Positions 35,056 to 46,899 are shown, counted from the stretch's first letter. The stretch: 64,000 nt of DNA from Gordonia rhizosphera NBRC 16068 (GCF_000298195.1 NZ_BAHC01000062.1:34171-98170); one strand, 5' to 3'. Numbers and translations: made by a program. The notes: generated by a model from the letters alone, not told the origin.

Positions 35056-37338
35056 TCAGTTCCCTTCCCAGCGCGATTCGCCGGCGTAGCGACGCAGCCG
35101 CAGGCTGTTCCACACCACGAAGAACGACGAGAACGCCATCGCCGCACCGGCGATGAGCGGGTTCAGCAGTCCGGCGGCCGCGATCGGGATGGCGGCGACG
35201 TTGTAGCCGAACGCCCAGACCATGTTGGTGCGGATGGTGTGCCGCGTGGCGCGGGCCAGCCCGAGTGCCTCGACGACGCTACCCAGGTCGTTGCGGACCA
35301 GGATGATGTCGGCGGCGGCGATCGCGACGTCGGTGCCGCGGCCGATGGCCAGCCCCAGGTCGGCGGTGGCCAGGGCGGGGCCGTCGTTGATGCCGTCGCC
35401 GACCATCGCGACGACGCGCCCTTCACCGCGCAGCCGTTCGATGCGGGCGACCTTCTCGCTCGGCAGTACCTCGGCGAGGACCTCGTCGATCCCCACCTCG
35501 TCGGCCACGGCCTGCGCGGCGGCGGCGTTGTCGCCGGTCACCATCAGCGTCCGGATGCCGAGGCGGCGCAGCTCGGTGATCGTCGGCGCCGCCGAGTCCT
35601 TGACGGTGTCGGACACCGCGATCGCACCGCACACGGCGCCGTCGATCGCCACATAGACGACGGTGCGGCCGTGCTCCTCCGCGTCGCGCCGGGCCCGAGC
35701 GAGATCTGCCGGGACGGCGATCCCACGCGCCACCCAGCGCGGCGAACCCACGACGACCCGGTGTCCGTCGACCACACCGGACACCCCCTTGCCGGCGTCG
35801 GCGACGAACTCATGGACCTCGGGGCGGGCATCGGCTGTCGTGGCGTCGACGATCGCCTTCGCGACCGCGTGCTCGGAGGCGACCTCGACCGCGGCGGCCG
35901 TCGCCAGCACGTCGTCGGCGTCGTGGCCCGCGGAGACGAAGGTGCCGACGACGGTCAGCTCACCGCGGGTGATGGTGCCGGTCTTGTCGAACACGATCGT
36001 GTCGATCTCGCGGGACGCGTCGAGCGCATGATGACCCTTGAGGAAGATGCCGAGCTGGGCGCCGCGACCGGAGGCGACCATGAGCGCAGTCGGCGTCGCC
36101 AGTCCGAGCGCGCAGGGGCACGCGATGACCAGGACCGCCAGACCTGCGGCGAAGGCCTTGTCCGTGTCGGCGCCGGCCAGCAGCCACGCCCCCACCGTCG
36201 CGATGGCGATCAGGATGACGACGGGCACGAAGATCCCGGCGATGCGGTCGGCGAGCCGCTGCGCCTTCGCCTTGCCGCTCTGTGCCTCCTCGACCAGCCG
36301 CACCATCGCGGCGAACTGGGTGTCGTCGCCGACCTTGGCGGCCTCGACGACGAGCCGGCCGTTCAGCGAGACAGTGCCGCCGATGACGCTGTCGCCCTCC
36401 GCGACGTCGGTCGGGCGGGACTCGCCGGTCATCGCGCTCATGTCGATCGACGCCGTACCCGACATGACCAGCCCGTCGGCCGCGATCGTCTCGCCGGGCC
36501 GCACCACGAACCGCTGGTTCTCTTTGAGTTCCTCGACGGGTAGCCGCATCTCCGTGCCGTCGGACAGCAGCACGGACACGTTCTTGGCGCCGAGGGCGGC
36601 GAGGGCACGCAACGCACCCCCGGCGCGCGAGCGGGCCCGCGCCTCGAAATAGCGTCCGGCCAGCACGAACACCGTCACACCGGCGGCCACTTCGAGGTAG
36701 ATCGAGTCGCTGCCGAGGATCGCCTGCCACACGCCGTCGTCGGACGTCGGCGGCTGCTCGCCGAACATGGAGATCAGTGACCAGACCGTCGCCGCCAGCA
36801 CGCCGACCGAGATCAGCGTCTCCATGGACAGCGCACCGACGCGCAGGTTGCGCGCGGCCACCTTGTAGAACGGCCACGCACACCACGTCAGGATTGGGGC
36901 GGCGAGCGCGATCAGTATCCACTGCCAGCCCGTGATGCGGGTGGCGGGGACCGTCGCGAACATGATCGACAGGTCCGCCAGCGGCACGAACAGCACCAGG
37001 GCGACGACGAGGCGGCGGAAGATGGAGGCCGCGTAGCGGCGATCGGGGTCGTCGTCGGGGTCGAATGCCGCACGAACGCGTTCGGTCGCCGCATAACCGG
37101 CCGTGTCCACGACCGAACACAGATCGTCGATGCCGAGCGAGTCCGGAGCGTCGATCGTCGCCACCCGTGTGGCGTAGTTCACCGACGCGTGGACACCCTC
37201 GACCTTGTTGAGTTTGCGTTCCACGCGTGCCGCGCAGGCACCACAAGTCATACCCGACACATCGAGTTCCACACGTTTCGTGTGGTCAGACCCGATCTGT
37301 CCCGAGATGGCGGTTGCCACCGTGCCTCCCACGTTCAC
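35056..37338 (-). CDS. copA: copper-translocating P1B-type ATPase
   Basis: 760 residues. N-terminal heavy-metal domain with [12 protein letters not shown] (residues ~29-40), then eight membrane helices. The transport site CPCALGL, phosphorylation motif DKTGT, TGES actuator loop and [11 protein letters not shown] hinge are all present. The CPC motif with these flanks is of the Cu(I) class, and the gene lies among copper genes and sigC. Mycobacterial relatives are CtpA/CtpB/CtpV. It could export excess copper or load copper onto exported oxidases; the second is plausible beside CtaG and SigC. Divergent from sigC with a 94-bp gap. Confidence 0.95.
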   Translation of the reverse strand: MNVGGTVATAISGQIGSDHTKRVELDVSGMTCGACAARVERKLNKVEGVHASVNYATRVATIDAPDSLGIDDLCSVVDTAGYAATERVRAAFDPDDDPDRRYAASIFRRLVVALVLFVPLADLSIMFATVPATRITGWQWILIALAAPILTWCAWPFYKVAARNLRVGALSMETLISVGVLAATVWSLISMFGEQPPTSDDGVWQAILGSDSIYLEVAAGVTVFVLAGRYFEARARSRAGGALRALAALGAKNVSVLLSDGTEMRLPVEELKENQRFVVRPGETIAADGLVMSGTASIDMSAMTGESRPTDVAEGDSVIGGTVSLNGRLVVEAAKVGDDTQFAAMVRLVEEAQSGKAKAQRLADRIAGIFVPVVILIAIATVGAWLLAGADTDKAFAAGLAVLVIACPCALGLATPTALMVASGRGAQLGIFLKGHHALDASREIDTIVFDKTGTITRGELTVVGTFVSAGHDADDVLATAAAVEVASEHAVAKAIVDATTADARPEVHEFVADAGKGVSGVVDGHRVVVGSPRWVARGIAVPADLARARRDAEEHGRTVVYVAIDGAVCGAIAVSDTVKDSAAPTITELRRLGIRTLMVTGDNAAAAQAVADEVGIDEVLAEVLPSEKVARIERLRGEGRVVAMVGDGINDGPALATADLGLAIGRGTDVAIAAADIILVRNDLGSVVEALGLARATRHTIRTNMVWAFGYNVAAIPIAAAGLLNPLIAGAAMAFSSFFVVWNSLRLRRYAGESRWEGN

Positions 37339-37432
37339 TAATCGGCCCTTCCCTGCGGCAGACCTCTCTTCTTGGTACAGGTCGGAGGACCTGGTTGGAA
37401 AGTTCCCGTCAGCCGTGAGTTAGGGTTGGCCT

Positions 37433-37996
37433 GTGGAAAACCGGGGTGGCGACGAGGACAAGATCACCGCGTTCGCCCTTGCCGCCGGTCGTGGCGACGC
37501 TCGGGCACTGACCGACTTCATCCGCGCGACCCAGAACGATGTATGGCGTTTCGTGCGCTTCCTCAGCGATGACCGCCACGCCGACGATCTCACCCAGGAG
37601 ACCTATCTCCGCGCCGTCAAGTCCCTGGCCCGGTTCTCCGGCCGGTCGACGGCACGCACGTGGCTGCTGTCGATCGCGCGGCGGGTCGTCGTCGACCACA
37701 TCCGCTACGAGACGTCGCGACCACGGATGGACCTGCACGCGTCGTCGGAGACGATCGCCTCGATCACTTCACTGACCGAACGGCACGACGACAACGTCGA
37801 ACTCCGCATGCTGATCGATGCTCTCGACGAACCGCGCCGCGAGGCGCTGGTGCTGACCCAGATCCTCGGGATGAGCTACGCCGAGGCCGCCGCGGTGTGC
37901 GGCTGCCCGGTCGGCACGATCCGCTCACGGGTGGCGCGGGCCCGCGACGACCTGCAGGCCGCCTATCGGGCCGGCGAGCACCGCACCACCGGCTAG
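37433..37996 (+). CDS. sigC: ECF RNA polymerase sigma factor SigC
   Basis: 187 residues from GTG 37433. Region 2 has DVWRFVRFLSDDRHADDLTQETYLRAVKSL and region 4 has MSYAEAAAVCGCPVGTIRSRVARARDDL. Region 4 contains two Cys in the HTH turn (VCGCP). It belongs to the SigC group of mycolata; in C. glutamicum SigC responds to faults in the cytochrome aa3 branch and induces cytochrome bd. Its position beside a copper ATPase and CtaG agrees with a copper/respiration role. No anti-sigma gene is adjacent; the zf-HC2 protein at 30 kb is a candidate. Confidence 0.92.
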   Translation: MENRGGDEDKITAFALAAGRGDARALTDFIRATQNDVWRFVRFLSDDRHADDLTQETYLRAVKSLARFSGRSTARTWLLSIARRVVVDHIRYETSRPRMDLHASSETIASITSLTERHDDNVELRMLIDALDEPRREALVLTQILGMSYAEAAAVCGCPVGTIRSRVARARDDLQAAYRAGEHRTTG

Positions 37997-38019
37997 TGGT
38001 GTGTCTCCAGGACCGGACG

Positions 38020-38487
38020 TCACCCGCGCGGGTGAGCGACACCGGAGGGACTCGGCATGTGCCGTTGCGGCGGCAGCCCGCACTGCACCCAATTCGCCAC
38101 GAGGTGGATCTGGCAGATCGCCGACACCAGCAGCCAGTAACACGGCCGGCCCGGTTCCCCGGTCTGCACCGACCAGAATCCCAGAATCGACAGCGGCACC
38201 CCGATCCCGCTGATCGCGGAGGCCAGCCAGCACCACAGGAAACGGCGTCGGAGCAGGGCCACCGTCGATGCCACCGCCGCAGCGCACCCGATGGCGACCG
38301 CGACCATCGACAGCGTCGTACCCGCGCAGAGCGCCCACGCACCCACCGACACGGCGAGGAGCACCGCGGTCGACGCGGACACCTTCGTGACCGCGCGGCG
38401 CTGCAGCGGCACCTCCGCCAACACGTCGCGCTCGATCTTCCGCAACATCTTGGCCATCGGGACGTCGAAGTGGTCCGATGAGATCAT
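38020..38487 (-). CDS. small membrane protein next to sigC, unknown function
   Basis: 155 residues from ATG 38487, after GGAGGAG. Residues ~1-33 are charged (MAKMLRKIERDVLAEVPLQRR), followed by four hydrophobic helices and a short His/Pro tail. I do not recognise the family. It converges with sigC, 23 bp between stops, and could be part of the sigC regulon or interact with it; nothing in the sequence proves that. Confidence 0.65.
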   Translation of the reverse strand: MISSDHFDVPMAKMLRKIERDVLAEVPLQRRAVTKVSASTAVLLAVSVGAWALCAGTTLSMVAVAIGCAAAVASTVALLRRRFLWCWLASAISGIGVPLSILGFWSVQTGEPGRPCYWLLVSAICQIHLVANWVQCGLPPQRHMPSPSGVAHPRG

Positions 38488-38619
38488 TGCTGCTCCTCCA
38501 CGCCCGCCTGCCCGAACCATCGGTATATCAGTCGGAACACCGGGCGACGAGGTTCCCGATGCGCGCCCTCCGCTGTCCATGATCCTCTTCGCGCGCCGAG
38601 AGGTGAGAAAAGTCGACGG

Positions 38620-38868
38620 TCAGCCGAGCCGCCCGACCTGTTCGGCAAGCTTCGACTCGGTGTGTCGGATCGCCTGCCCGATGAAGGGTTCCAGGAGGGT
38701 GCCGAGTGCACGTCCGGCCAGTCCACCGGGCAGTCGGTATTCGAACTCCACGTCGACCTCGGTGCCACCCTCGGCGTCGGCGAACCGCCAGATCGTCGCC
38801 GCGGTGACTCCTTTCGGCTGAACTTCCCCGACCACCCGGAGAACGAATACATCTGACCATATATGTAG
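38620..38868 (-). pseudogene. truncated SRPBCC-family gene
   Basis: The readable frame gives the C-terminal half of a SRPBCC (polyketide cyclase/CoxG-like) protein: TAATIWRFADAEGGTEVDVEFEYRLPGG followed by the closing long helix LLEPFIGQAIRHTESKLAEQVG. The usual first ~70 residues are missing: upstream the frame meets a stop at about 38868, nine bases from the nitroreductase gene. The only start is a GTG at 38835 (71 residues). I read it as a gene remnant; a very short functional protein is less likely. Confidence 0.6.
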
Positions 38869-38876
38869 TCAGATCT

Positions 38877-39542
38877 TCACACGGTGAACGGTAGGCCGTC
38901 GAAGCGCTCTCGTGTCACGAACTCGTCGACCGGGTGGCGTCGCAGTTTGGTGAGTTGCCGCACCGGTCGGCCGAGCGGGACGACCGCGGCCAGGGCGTGG
39001 GTCTCCGGCAGGCCGAGCAGGTCGCGGACCTCGCCTTCCTGGGGAACGGCCATCGAGGTGATGGTGCCGCCGAAACCCGCCTGCCGCGCGCCGAGCAGGA
39101 TGTTCCACACGAGCGGATACACCGACGCTCCGCTCACCAGACCCACCCGGTTCAGGTCCTGATCGACCGCGGCCACCACCGACAGGTCGACGGAGACGAC
39201 CAACACCACCGGGGCCCGCCGAATCGGTTCGACGAAGCTGTCCGGCACCCGCGTCGCGTCGATGACGTCCTGCGCAACCGCGCAGGGCCGCACCGGATTC
39301 CACGGCGACTCCCCGGCCTTCTTCTGGGCGACGTAGCGCCGCACCGTCGGCTCTCCCAGTTCGCTCAGCCGGTACTTGGTGCCGGGGTCACGGACGACGA
39401 CGATGTGCGCCCCCTGCCGGTTGCCGCCGGTCGGGGCGAACCGCGCGTTGTCGAGGATCTGCCCGAGGACGTCGTCGGGTAATGGATCGTCGGTGAATTC
39501 CCGTGCGGCGAAGGTGGTGCGCATGACCTCATCGAGTTCCAT
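38877..39542 (-). CDS. nitroreductase-family flavoprotein
   Basis: 221 residues from ATG 39542. FMN-binding nitroreductase fold with MRTTFAAREFTDDPLPDDVL at the start, ARFAPTGGNRQGAH, and VWNILLGARQAGFGGTIT followed by LGLPETHALAAVVPLG. Members reduce nitroaromatics, quinones or similar compounds with NAD(P)H. The physiological substrate is unknown. It runs in the same direction as the MarR gene 52 bp upstream and could share its transcript. Confidence 0.88.
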   Translation of the reverse strand: MELDEVMRTTFAAREFTDDPLPDDVLGQILDNARFAPTGGNRQGAHIVVVRDPGTKYRLSELGEPTVRRYVAQKKAGESPWNPVRPCAVAQDVIDATRVPDSFVEPIRRAPVVLVVSVDLSVVAAVDQDLNRVGLVSGASVYPLVWNILLGARQAGFGGTITSMAVPQEGEVRDLLGLPETHALAAVVPLGRPVRQLTKLRRHPVDEFVTRERFDGLPFTV

Positions 39543-39594
39543 GGGTCCCACTATGCCGCGCAGCGGCCGGAGCGAGGGCTGCGCCTCAGGAGCC

Positions 39595-40092
39595 TCAACC
39601 TCCGAATGCCGACGACACCTTGCGCAGCAGGGTCGACAGTGTCTCCCGTTCGGCGGCGGTCAGGCCCGACAGCGCACGTTCGTCGTCGGCAAGTCGTCGG
39701 GGCAGTTCGACATCGACGACCCGGCGACCCTCGTCGGTGAGTTGGAGCAACACCACCCGGCCGTCACGTTCGGACCTGCGTCGTTCCAGCAGCCCTCGCC
39801 GCGAGAGGGTTTCGGTGATCTTGGTGATCGAGGCCCCGGAGAGCAGTGTCGTCGACACCACTTCACTCGCCCGCAGCGGGCGGTCGGCCCGGGCCAGCGC
39901 ACCGAGCACGTCGTACTCCGAGCGGCTCACACCATGCGGTTCGAGGCTCCGATCGAGCCGGTGGTTGCTGAGCGTGGCGATGTGCTGGATGCGGCTCAGG
40001 ACTCCGATCGGGCGCATGTCGAGACCCGGGTAGGCCAGCTGCCACTCGCGCTGGATGCGGTCGACGAGGTCCGGCGCGCCTGCTGTATTCAC
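39595..40092 (-). CDS. MarR-family transcriptional regulator
   Basis: 165 residues with the MarR winged helix: SRSEYDVLGALARADRPLRASEVV, a recognition helix around LLSGASITKITETLSRRGL, the DGRVVLLQLTDEGRR wing and a C-terminal dimer helix. It is divergent from a FUSC transporter and an MFS gene and probably represses them until an aromatic or drug-like ligand is present. An AT-rich inverted repeat in the 44-bp gap is the likely operator. Confidence 0.92.
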   Translation of the reverse strand: MNTAGAPDLVDRIQREWQLAYPGLDMRPIGVLSRIQHIATLSNHRLDRSLEPHGVSRSEYDVLGALARADRPLRASEVVSTTLLSGASITKITETLSRRGLLERRRSERDGRVVLLQLTDEGRRVVDVELPRRLADDERALSGLTAAERETLSTLLRKVSSAFGG

Positions 40093-40114
40093 GGACCCAT
40101 GGTAGGACCCACGA

Positions 40115-40135
40115 CATTTATTTCATAGATAAAAT
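40115..40135. promoter_or_regulatory. MarR operator candidate
   Basis: Imperfect palindrome ATTTATTtcataGATAAAAT, strongly AT-rich against a GC-rich background, in the middle of the MarR-FUSC divergent gap. MarR proteins bind sites of this size and type and commonly autoregulate. Confidence 0.6.
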
Positions 40136-40136
40136 A

Positions 40137-41285
40137 GTGGTAAAGTACTTCCCCGTGCCTTTACCAACCGTGCCCTTCCCCACCACCGTTTTCCCGCGAC
40201 CCGTTCGGGTCCGCGTCGCGATGACCCATGCCGTCCGGCCCCGGGTGTGGCGCGACGCCATGTCGCTGGATATCGGCCGGGTCGGCATCGGAGCACCCGT
40301 CCGCGTCGGCGTCGCGGTCGCGCTGATGCTGGTCGCGGGCGGACTGCTCGGGCACCACGACGTCGCCGGCTTCGCTTCCCTGGGCGCGCTGGTGTCGGCG
40401 TTCTGCCGGCCCGACCCCTACCCGCAGCGGTGGCCGCGACTTGTCGTCCTCGCCGTGGCCACCGTCATCGCGGTCGCGGTCGGCGCCGCCGTCGGTGTCG
40501 CCGACGCCTCGGCACCGACCGAGGTTGCCGTCATCTCGGAGCTCGCCGGGGTGGCGGTGGTCGTGTTGTCGGCACTGCGGATCGTGGGGCCGGGTGCGGT
40601 GATCTTCGCCTTCGCCGCCACGGGGGCCGCCGGATTCGCGCACACCGCCACCGATGTCACACGGGTGCTGGTCGCCACCGCAATCGGGGCAACATGTGGC
40701 GTCCTTGCCTCACTCGCGCCATGGATCGCGGCCGGGTTCGGAACCCGGGCGGAGGCGGGCCCGCAGCACGAATCGGTCTGGCGGGCGTTGGCCCGCGTCA
40801 CCGACCGCGCCCTTCTCGCCACCGGGATGCGCGTCACCGCCGCCGCCGCGGTCAGCGCCGCCCTCGCCGGCGCCGCCGGGCTGTCACACCCGCTGTGGGC
40901 GGCAATGGGAGCGGTGGCCGCGATGCAGGGCGTCGCCTATCACCGGACGGTCACCCGGGGTGTGCAACGACTGATCGGCAACGTCCTCGGCGCTGTCATC
41001 GCCGCGGCCATGCTCGCCGTCCCGCTAGGCTACTGGGGTGCCGTCGCGGCGATCGTCGTGTTCCAGATCGTCGCCGAGGTGGCCTCGACGATCAACTACA
41101 CGATCACCACCCTCGCGGTCACCCCGATGGCACTGCTGCTGACCGGATTGAACGTCGGACTCTCCCCGGAGGTCGCGGTCGATCGTGCCGTGGACACCGC
41201 GATCGGAGTGATCGTGGGAATCGTCGTCGCCGCGCTCACCATCGCCGCCGACGACGCCCACGGACTGGTCGGTTCGCCCTCGTAG
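40137..41285 (+). CDS. FUSC/aromatic acid exporter-like membrane protein
   Basis: 382 residues if read from GTG 40137; the start is unsure because no ribosome site is visible. ATGs at 40221 and 40260 are alternatives and the first hydrophobic helix begins after both. About ten helices in two repeated halves (GHHDVAGFASLGALVSAFCRPDPYPQRW and SHPLWAAMGAVAAMQGVAYHRTVTRGVQR), typical of FUSC-type exporters such as AaeB relatives. It probably exports aromatic acids under MarR control. The MFS gene follows 16 bp later. Confidence 0.82.
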   Translation: MVKYFPVPLPTVPFPTTVFPRPVRVRVAMTHAVRPRVWRDAMSLDIGRVGIGAPVRVGVAVALMLVAGGLLGHHDVAGFASLGALVSAFCRPDPYPQRWPRLVVLAVATVIAVAVGAAVGVADASAPTEVAVISELAGVAVVVLSALRIVGPGAVIFAFAATGAAGFAHTATDVTRVLVATAIGATCGVLASLAPWIAAGFGTRAEAGPQHESVWRALARVTDRALLATGMRVTAAAAVSAALAGAAGLSHPLWAAMGAVAAMQGVAYHRTVTRGVQRLIGNVLGAVIAAAMLAVPLGYWGAVAAIVVFQIVAEVASTINYTITTLAVTPMALLLTGLNVGLSPEVAVDRAVDTAIGVIVGIVVAALTIAADDAHGLVGSPS

Positions 41286-41301
41286 CCGCGACAATCACCG
41301 T

Positions 41302-42699
41302 ATGAGCGATGCGGGCGAGCCGGCCCCCGAGATCCGGGCCGACTCGTGGCGCGCGCTGCTGGGTCATGGGCACCGCGGTGTCGTGATCGTCTTCGCCGGC
41401 GGGATCGGTGTGTTCGCGATGAACACCTACCTGACCGCGGCGTCTCTGCCGAGCGCGATCGCCGAGATCGGTGGACAGTCGCTCTACGCGTGGGTGAGCA
41501 CCGTCTACCTGCTCGCCTCCGTCGTCGCGTCCATGACGGTCACGCGCGTGCTGCAGCAGGCCGGGCCGCGCGGTGCCTACCTGTGGGCGTTCGGCCTGTT
41601 CGGCCTCGGCTCCGCGGTGTGTGCGCTGAGTCCGACGATGCCGATCATGCTGTGCGGCAGGACCATCCAGGGGTTGGGCGGCGGGTTGTTGACGGGTCTG
41701 GCGTTCGCGGTGGTGCGGGTGGCGCTGCCCGAGGTGCTGTGGCTGCGGGCGGTCGGCCTGTTCTCGGCCATGTGGGGTGTCGGCAACCTGGTCGGCCCGG
41801 TGACCGGTGGCTTCTTCGCGCAGATCGGTCTGTGGCGCGGATCGTTCTGGCTGCTGGTGCTCGTCACCGTCGCGGTCGCCGTGCCGGTGACGCGTGCGAT
41901 CCCCGAGCGGCCGCCGTCGACACCCGCGGCGCAGCCACTGCCGCTGACGTCGCTGCTCCTCGTCGCGGCGGCGACGGCCGCGGTCTCGGTGGCGGCGGTC
42001 GTGCACACCCGGAGCGCCACCACACTGCTGGTCGTGATCGGCGTGCTGCTCTTCGGGGAGTTCCTCGTCGCGGATCGACGACGCCGGATCGGTCTGCTTC
42101 CCCGGCTCGCCTTCCGCATCGTCAACCCGCTGAAATGGATCTATCTGTCCATCGCGATCCTCGCGATCGGCTCGACGTCGGAGTTGTTCATCCCCCTGTT
42201 CGGACAGCGGATCGGTGGCATGTCGCCGTTCGTCGCCGGGCTCCTCGGTGCCGCCCTCTCCTGGGGTTGGACGGTGGCGCAGTTGGTGAGTTCGACCTGG
42301 GCGACCGGCCGACGGGCGAATGCGGTCCGCGTCGTCGGCCCGCTCGCACTCGCCGCCGGCCTCACCGGCTACGGCCTGATGCAGGCGTACACCTCACCGG
42401 TGGCGATGATCGGCTGGTTCGTCACGCTCGGGCTCGCCGGAACCGGGATCGGGATGGCGTTCCCGCATGTGGCCGCCGCCGCGATGACCATCACGGATGA
42501 TGAGGCGGAGGCCGCGCGGGCTTCGGCGGGCGTCAACACCGTGCAGATGATCGCCAACACGTTCGGTACCGCGGCCGCGGGGTTGCTGGTCAGCCTCGGT
42601 GATTCCGAGGTGTCGTCGGCCCGGTTTCTGATGTTCGGGTTCGCCCTGCTCGCGCTGGTCGGGACGGTGGTCGGGCTGCGCTCGCTGGGCCGAATGTGA
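41302..42699 (+). CDS. MFS efflux transporter
   Basis: 465 residues with about fourteen hydrophobic segments. The DHA2-like pattern is clear: LPSAIAEIGGQSLYAWVSTVYLLAS, RVLQQAGPRGAYLWAFGLFGLGS (motif A region), GRTIQGLGGGLLTG (motif B) and the antiporter motif GPVTGG (motif C). Drug or metabolite/H+ antiport is likely. It is transcribed with the FUSC gene and so should answer to the MarR regulator. Confidence 0.88.
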   Translation: MSDAGEPAPEIRADSWRALLGHGHRGVVIVFAGGIGVFAMNTYLTAASLPSAIAEIGGQSLYAWVSTVYLLASVVASMTVTRVLQQAGPRGAYLWAFGLFGLGSAVCALSPTMPIMLCGRTIQGLGGGLLTGLAFAVVRVALPEVLWLRAVGLFSAMWGVGNLVGPVTGGFFAQIGLWRGSFWLLVLVTVAVAVPVTRAIPERPPSTPAAQPLPLTSLLLVAAATAAVSVAAVVHTRSATTLLVVIGVLLFGEFLVADRRRRIGLLPRLAFRIVNPLKWIYLSIAILAIGSTSELFIPLFGQRIGGMSPFVAGLLGAALSWGWTVAQLVSSTWATGRRANAVRVVGPLALAAGLTGYGLMQAYTSPVAMIGWFVTLGLAGTGIGMAFPHVAAAAMTITDDEAEAARASAGVNTVQMIANTFGTAAAGLLVSLGDSEVSSARFLMFGFALLALVGTVVGLRSLGRM

Positions 42700-42815
42700 T
42701 CTGCACACCCGCGATACCTGTTTTCATGCCCGTCACACAAGGGAAACGGACCGGGTACGTCACGCTCATAGCGTCGTATCGCTTGCAAAACGTCATCGAA
42801 ACCTCGCGTATCCGC

Positions 42816-42848
42816 CGAGGAAACGAGCGCCGAGGAAACGAACGAGGA
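42816..42848. repeat. GAGGAAACGA direct repeat in the glnN leader
   Basis: Two copies of GAGGAAACGA 15 bp apart, the second running into GAGGAGAG, the ribosome site of the glutamine synthetase gene. Either GAGGA could bind 16S rRNA. Confidence 0.55.
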
Positions 42849-42858
42849 GAGTTATCCC

Positions 42859-45030
<2,172 letters not shown>

Positions 45031-45063
45031 CGGTTGCCGGTTGAGCGGGGCCGTTTAGGCCGA

Positions 45064-45133
45064 CTGAAAGTGGCCCCGCCGTGGCCGTCCGAGGGGATAT
45101 CCCCTCGGACGGCCCTCACAGCGCCACTTTCAG
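45064..45133. terminator. nested inverted-repeat terminator
   Basis: An outer pair CTGAAAGTGG (45064-45073) and CCACTTTCAG (45124-45133) encloses a perfect palindrome of 16-bp arms (45083-45114, centre GGGGATATCCCC). It lies between the convergent glnN and pucR-type genes and should stop transcription from both sides. Confidence 0.8.
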
Positions 45134-45185
45134 CAGCCGACCATCGACAGCGCCCAGACCCGCGAGGGTCGTGGCGCTGTCGGCG

Positions 45186-46796
45186 TCACCGGGTCCGCAA
45201 CGACAGTGCGACGACGAGGCGGGTCGCCGGGTCGTCGAGGTCCATCCCGGTCAGGGCCTGCAATCGTCGGATACGGTACCTCAGCGTGTTGGGATGAACA
45301 TGCAATGCCCTTGCGGCCGAACGTACATCGCCGAAGTGATCGAGATACGCCCTCAGTGACATGCTGAAGTCGCTACCGGTGCGTTCGTCCAGATCCGCCA
45401 GTTCGACGACTCGGCTGTCCACCAGGTCCGGGTTGGCGGCCAGATGGGCGACGATCTCGCCGAGCAGGACACCGGTCTGCGAATCGGCCACGGTCGTCAC
45501 GTCGGCGATGAGTTCACTCTCGTTTGCGGCCGCATCGAGCACCCGATCGATCTGGGTGCGCACCGTCGGGACGGCGGCCAGCCCCACGGCCGGCCCGCCG
45601 ACGACGGCCCGCAGCCGCACCCCGAAATGCCGATACACCGCGGCCGAGGCCGACTCGGCCCACGCCACCGTGGCGTCGACGGTGACGGTCGGGGCGACCA
45701 CGTAGATCCTCGAACGGATCGTGGTGGTCACCGACAACGGGCTGAAGGCGCTGGCGTGCAACGTCACCGCCGACACCACCCCGGCGACCTCCGGTTCGGA
45801 ATCGATGGGCGTCGCGAACCCGACGACGACGACCGGAGCGCCGGCGGTGATCCCCAGCTCGGCACCGAGATGCTCCGCGTCGACGACCTCGCCCCACACA
45901 CCGAGCAGCCGCCGCACAAGGTCGGCGTGCCCGGACCCGGCGTCACGTCGTCGTGAGATCATCCGGGCGGCCACCGCCGCCGCGCCCACGAGCACCTCGT
46001 CGGTGTCGTCGCTGAAGTCTGAGGGCCCCTGCTGCAGCCAGATCGTGCCCAGGAACTCGCCCGGACCGACCGACCGCGGGCTGCGGATGGCCACCGCCCG
46101 CCGTGGTCGTAACCCCAGATCCGCGCGTTCGTCCACGGTGACGACCTCCGCCGCCGATGTCCGCAGCACGTCCATGACGCCCCACTGACGCAGCCACGCC
46201 ATCATCTCCGGCGGACCCTCGCGGCCCAGGATCGACAGCCGCCGAAGCTCATCCGCCTCGTCGCCCGCGCTGCTGTAGGCGAGCACATGCGATCGTTCGT
46301 CCTCGATACTGACCAGCCCGTTGGTCTGCCGCGCGATTTCCGCGGCGAGTTCGAACAGATCACCGGTGACCCCGGACCTCATCGACTCCTCGCCGGGCGT
46401 CGCCTCGCCGATGCCCGCGGCGTCGAGCACGCGGGTGACCAGGTGATAGATCCGCTCCCACCGGGCGTGCGGGTCGACTCCGACCACCGCGACACCGACC
46501 GACTCGGCCCGGCCGATCACCGCGTCCGTCGGCGCCTTGCACAGGATGGCCACGGGGACATGTGTGCCCAGCCCGGACAGCCAGGTGAGCACCGCGTCGT
46601 CGGGGACCCCGACGAACAGAAACAGCTCGGCACCACGGGCGGCACGGCCGAGACCCAGATGGATGTCGTCGAGGTCGAGCAGCGCCGCCGACGAGACGCG
46701 CTGATCGAGCCCGCGCGGGGCGGTGAGCAGCGTTGCGACGGTGCGGTCGAGAGCGAGCAGCAACCGTCCCAAGGTCACGCCGCCGGGTGTGGTCAT
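45186..46796 (-). CDS. pruC: PucR-family regulator, probable PruC
   Basis: 536 residues from ATG 46796. N-terminal PucR domain, a central CdaR GGDEF-like domain, and the C-terminal HTH_30 with YLDHFGDVRSAARALHVHPNTLRYRIRRLQALTG. The M. tuberculosis homologue, as I recall, activates pruB-pruA in response to proline and lies beside them divergently, exactly as here (103-bp gap to pruA). It probably senses proline and activates the divergent operon. Confidence 0.85.
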   Translation of the reverse strand: MTTPGGVTLGRLLLALDRTVATLLTAPRGLDQRVSSAALLDLDDIHLGLGRAARGAELFLFVGVPDDAVLTWLSGLGTHVPVAILCKAPTDAVIGRAESVGVAVVGVDPHARWERIYHLVTRVLDAAGIGEATPGEESMRSGVTGDLFELAAEIARQTNGLVSIEDERSHVLAYSSAGDEADELRRLSILGREGPPEMMAWLRQWGVMDVLRTSAAEVVTVDERADLGLRPRRAVAIRSPRSVGPGEFLGTIWLQQGPSDFSDDTDEVLVGAAAVAARMISRRRDAGSGHADLVRRLLGVWGEVVDAEHLGAELGITAGAPVVVVGFATPIDSEPEVAGVVSAVTLHASAFSPLSVTTTIRSRIYVVAPTVTVDATVAWAESASAAVYRHFGVRLRAVVGGPAVGLAAVPTVRTQIDRVLDAAANESELIADVTTVADSQTGVLLGEIVAHLAANPDLVDSRVVELADLDERTGSDFSMSLRAYLDHFGDVRSAARALHVHPNTLRYRIRRLQALTGMDLDDPATRLVVALSLRTR

Positions 46797-46817
46797 ACGG
46801 ACCAGTATCCACGGTGT

Positions 46818-46833
46818 TTGTCTGATCGGACAA
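46818..46833. promoter_or_regulatory. palindrome in the pruC-pruA gap
   Basis: TTGTCTGATCGGACAA, a near-perfect 16-bp inverted repeat, 22 bp before the pruC start and ~67 bp before pruA. It is a good candidate PruC site; the assignment is inferred from position. Confidence 0.5.
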
Positions 46834-46899
46834 TCATCTGGGGCGTGGTTTTGCCGATCCGACATGGTCTTCGCCGCCGCGGCCGGGTGAACTGTCGTC

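Noticed and set aside
37433..37996. Sigma factor as SigE, SigH or SigK type
   Set aside because: Sequence pattern and copper-respiratory neighbours fit SigC; no adjacent anti-sigma gene as in the others.
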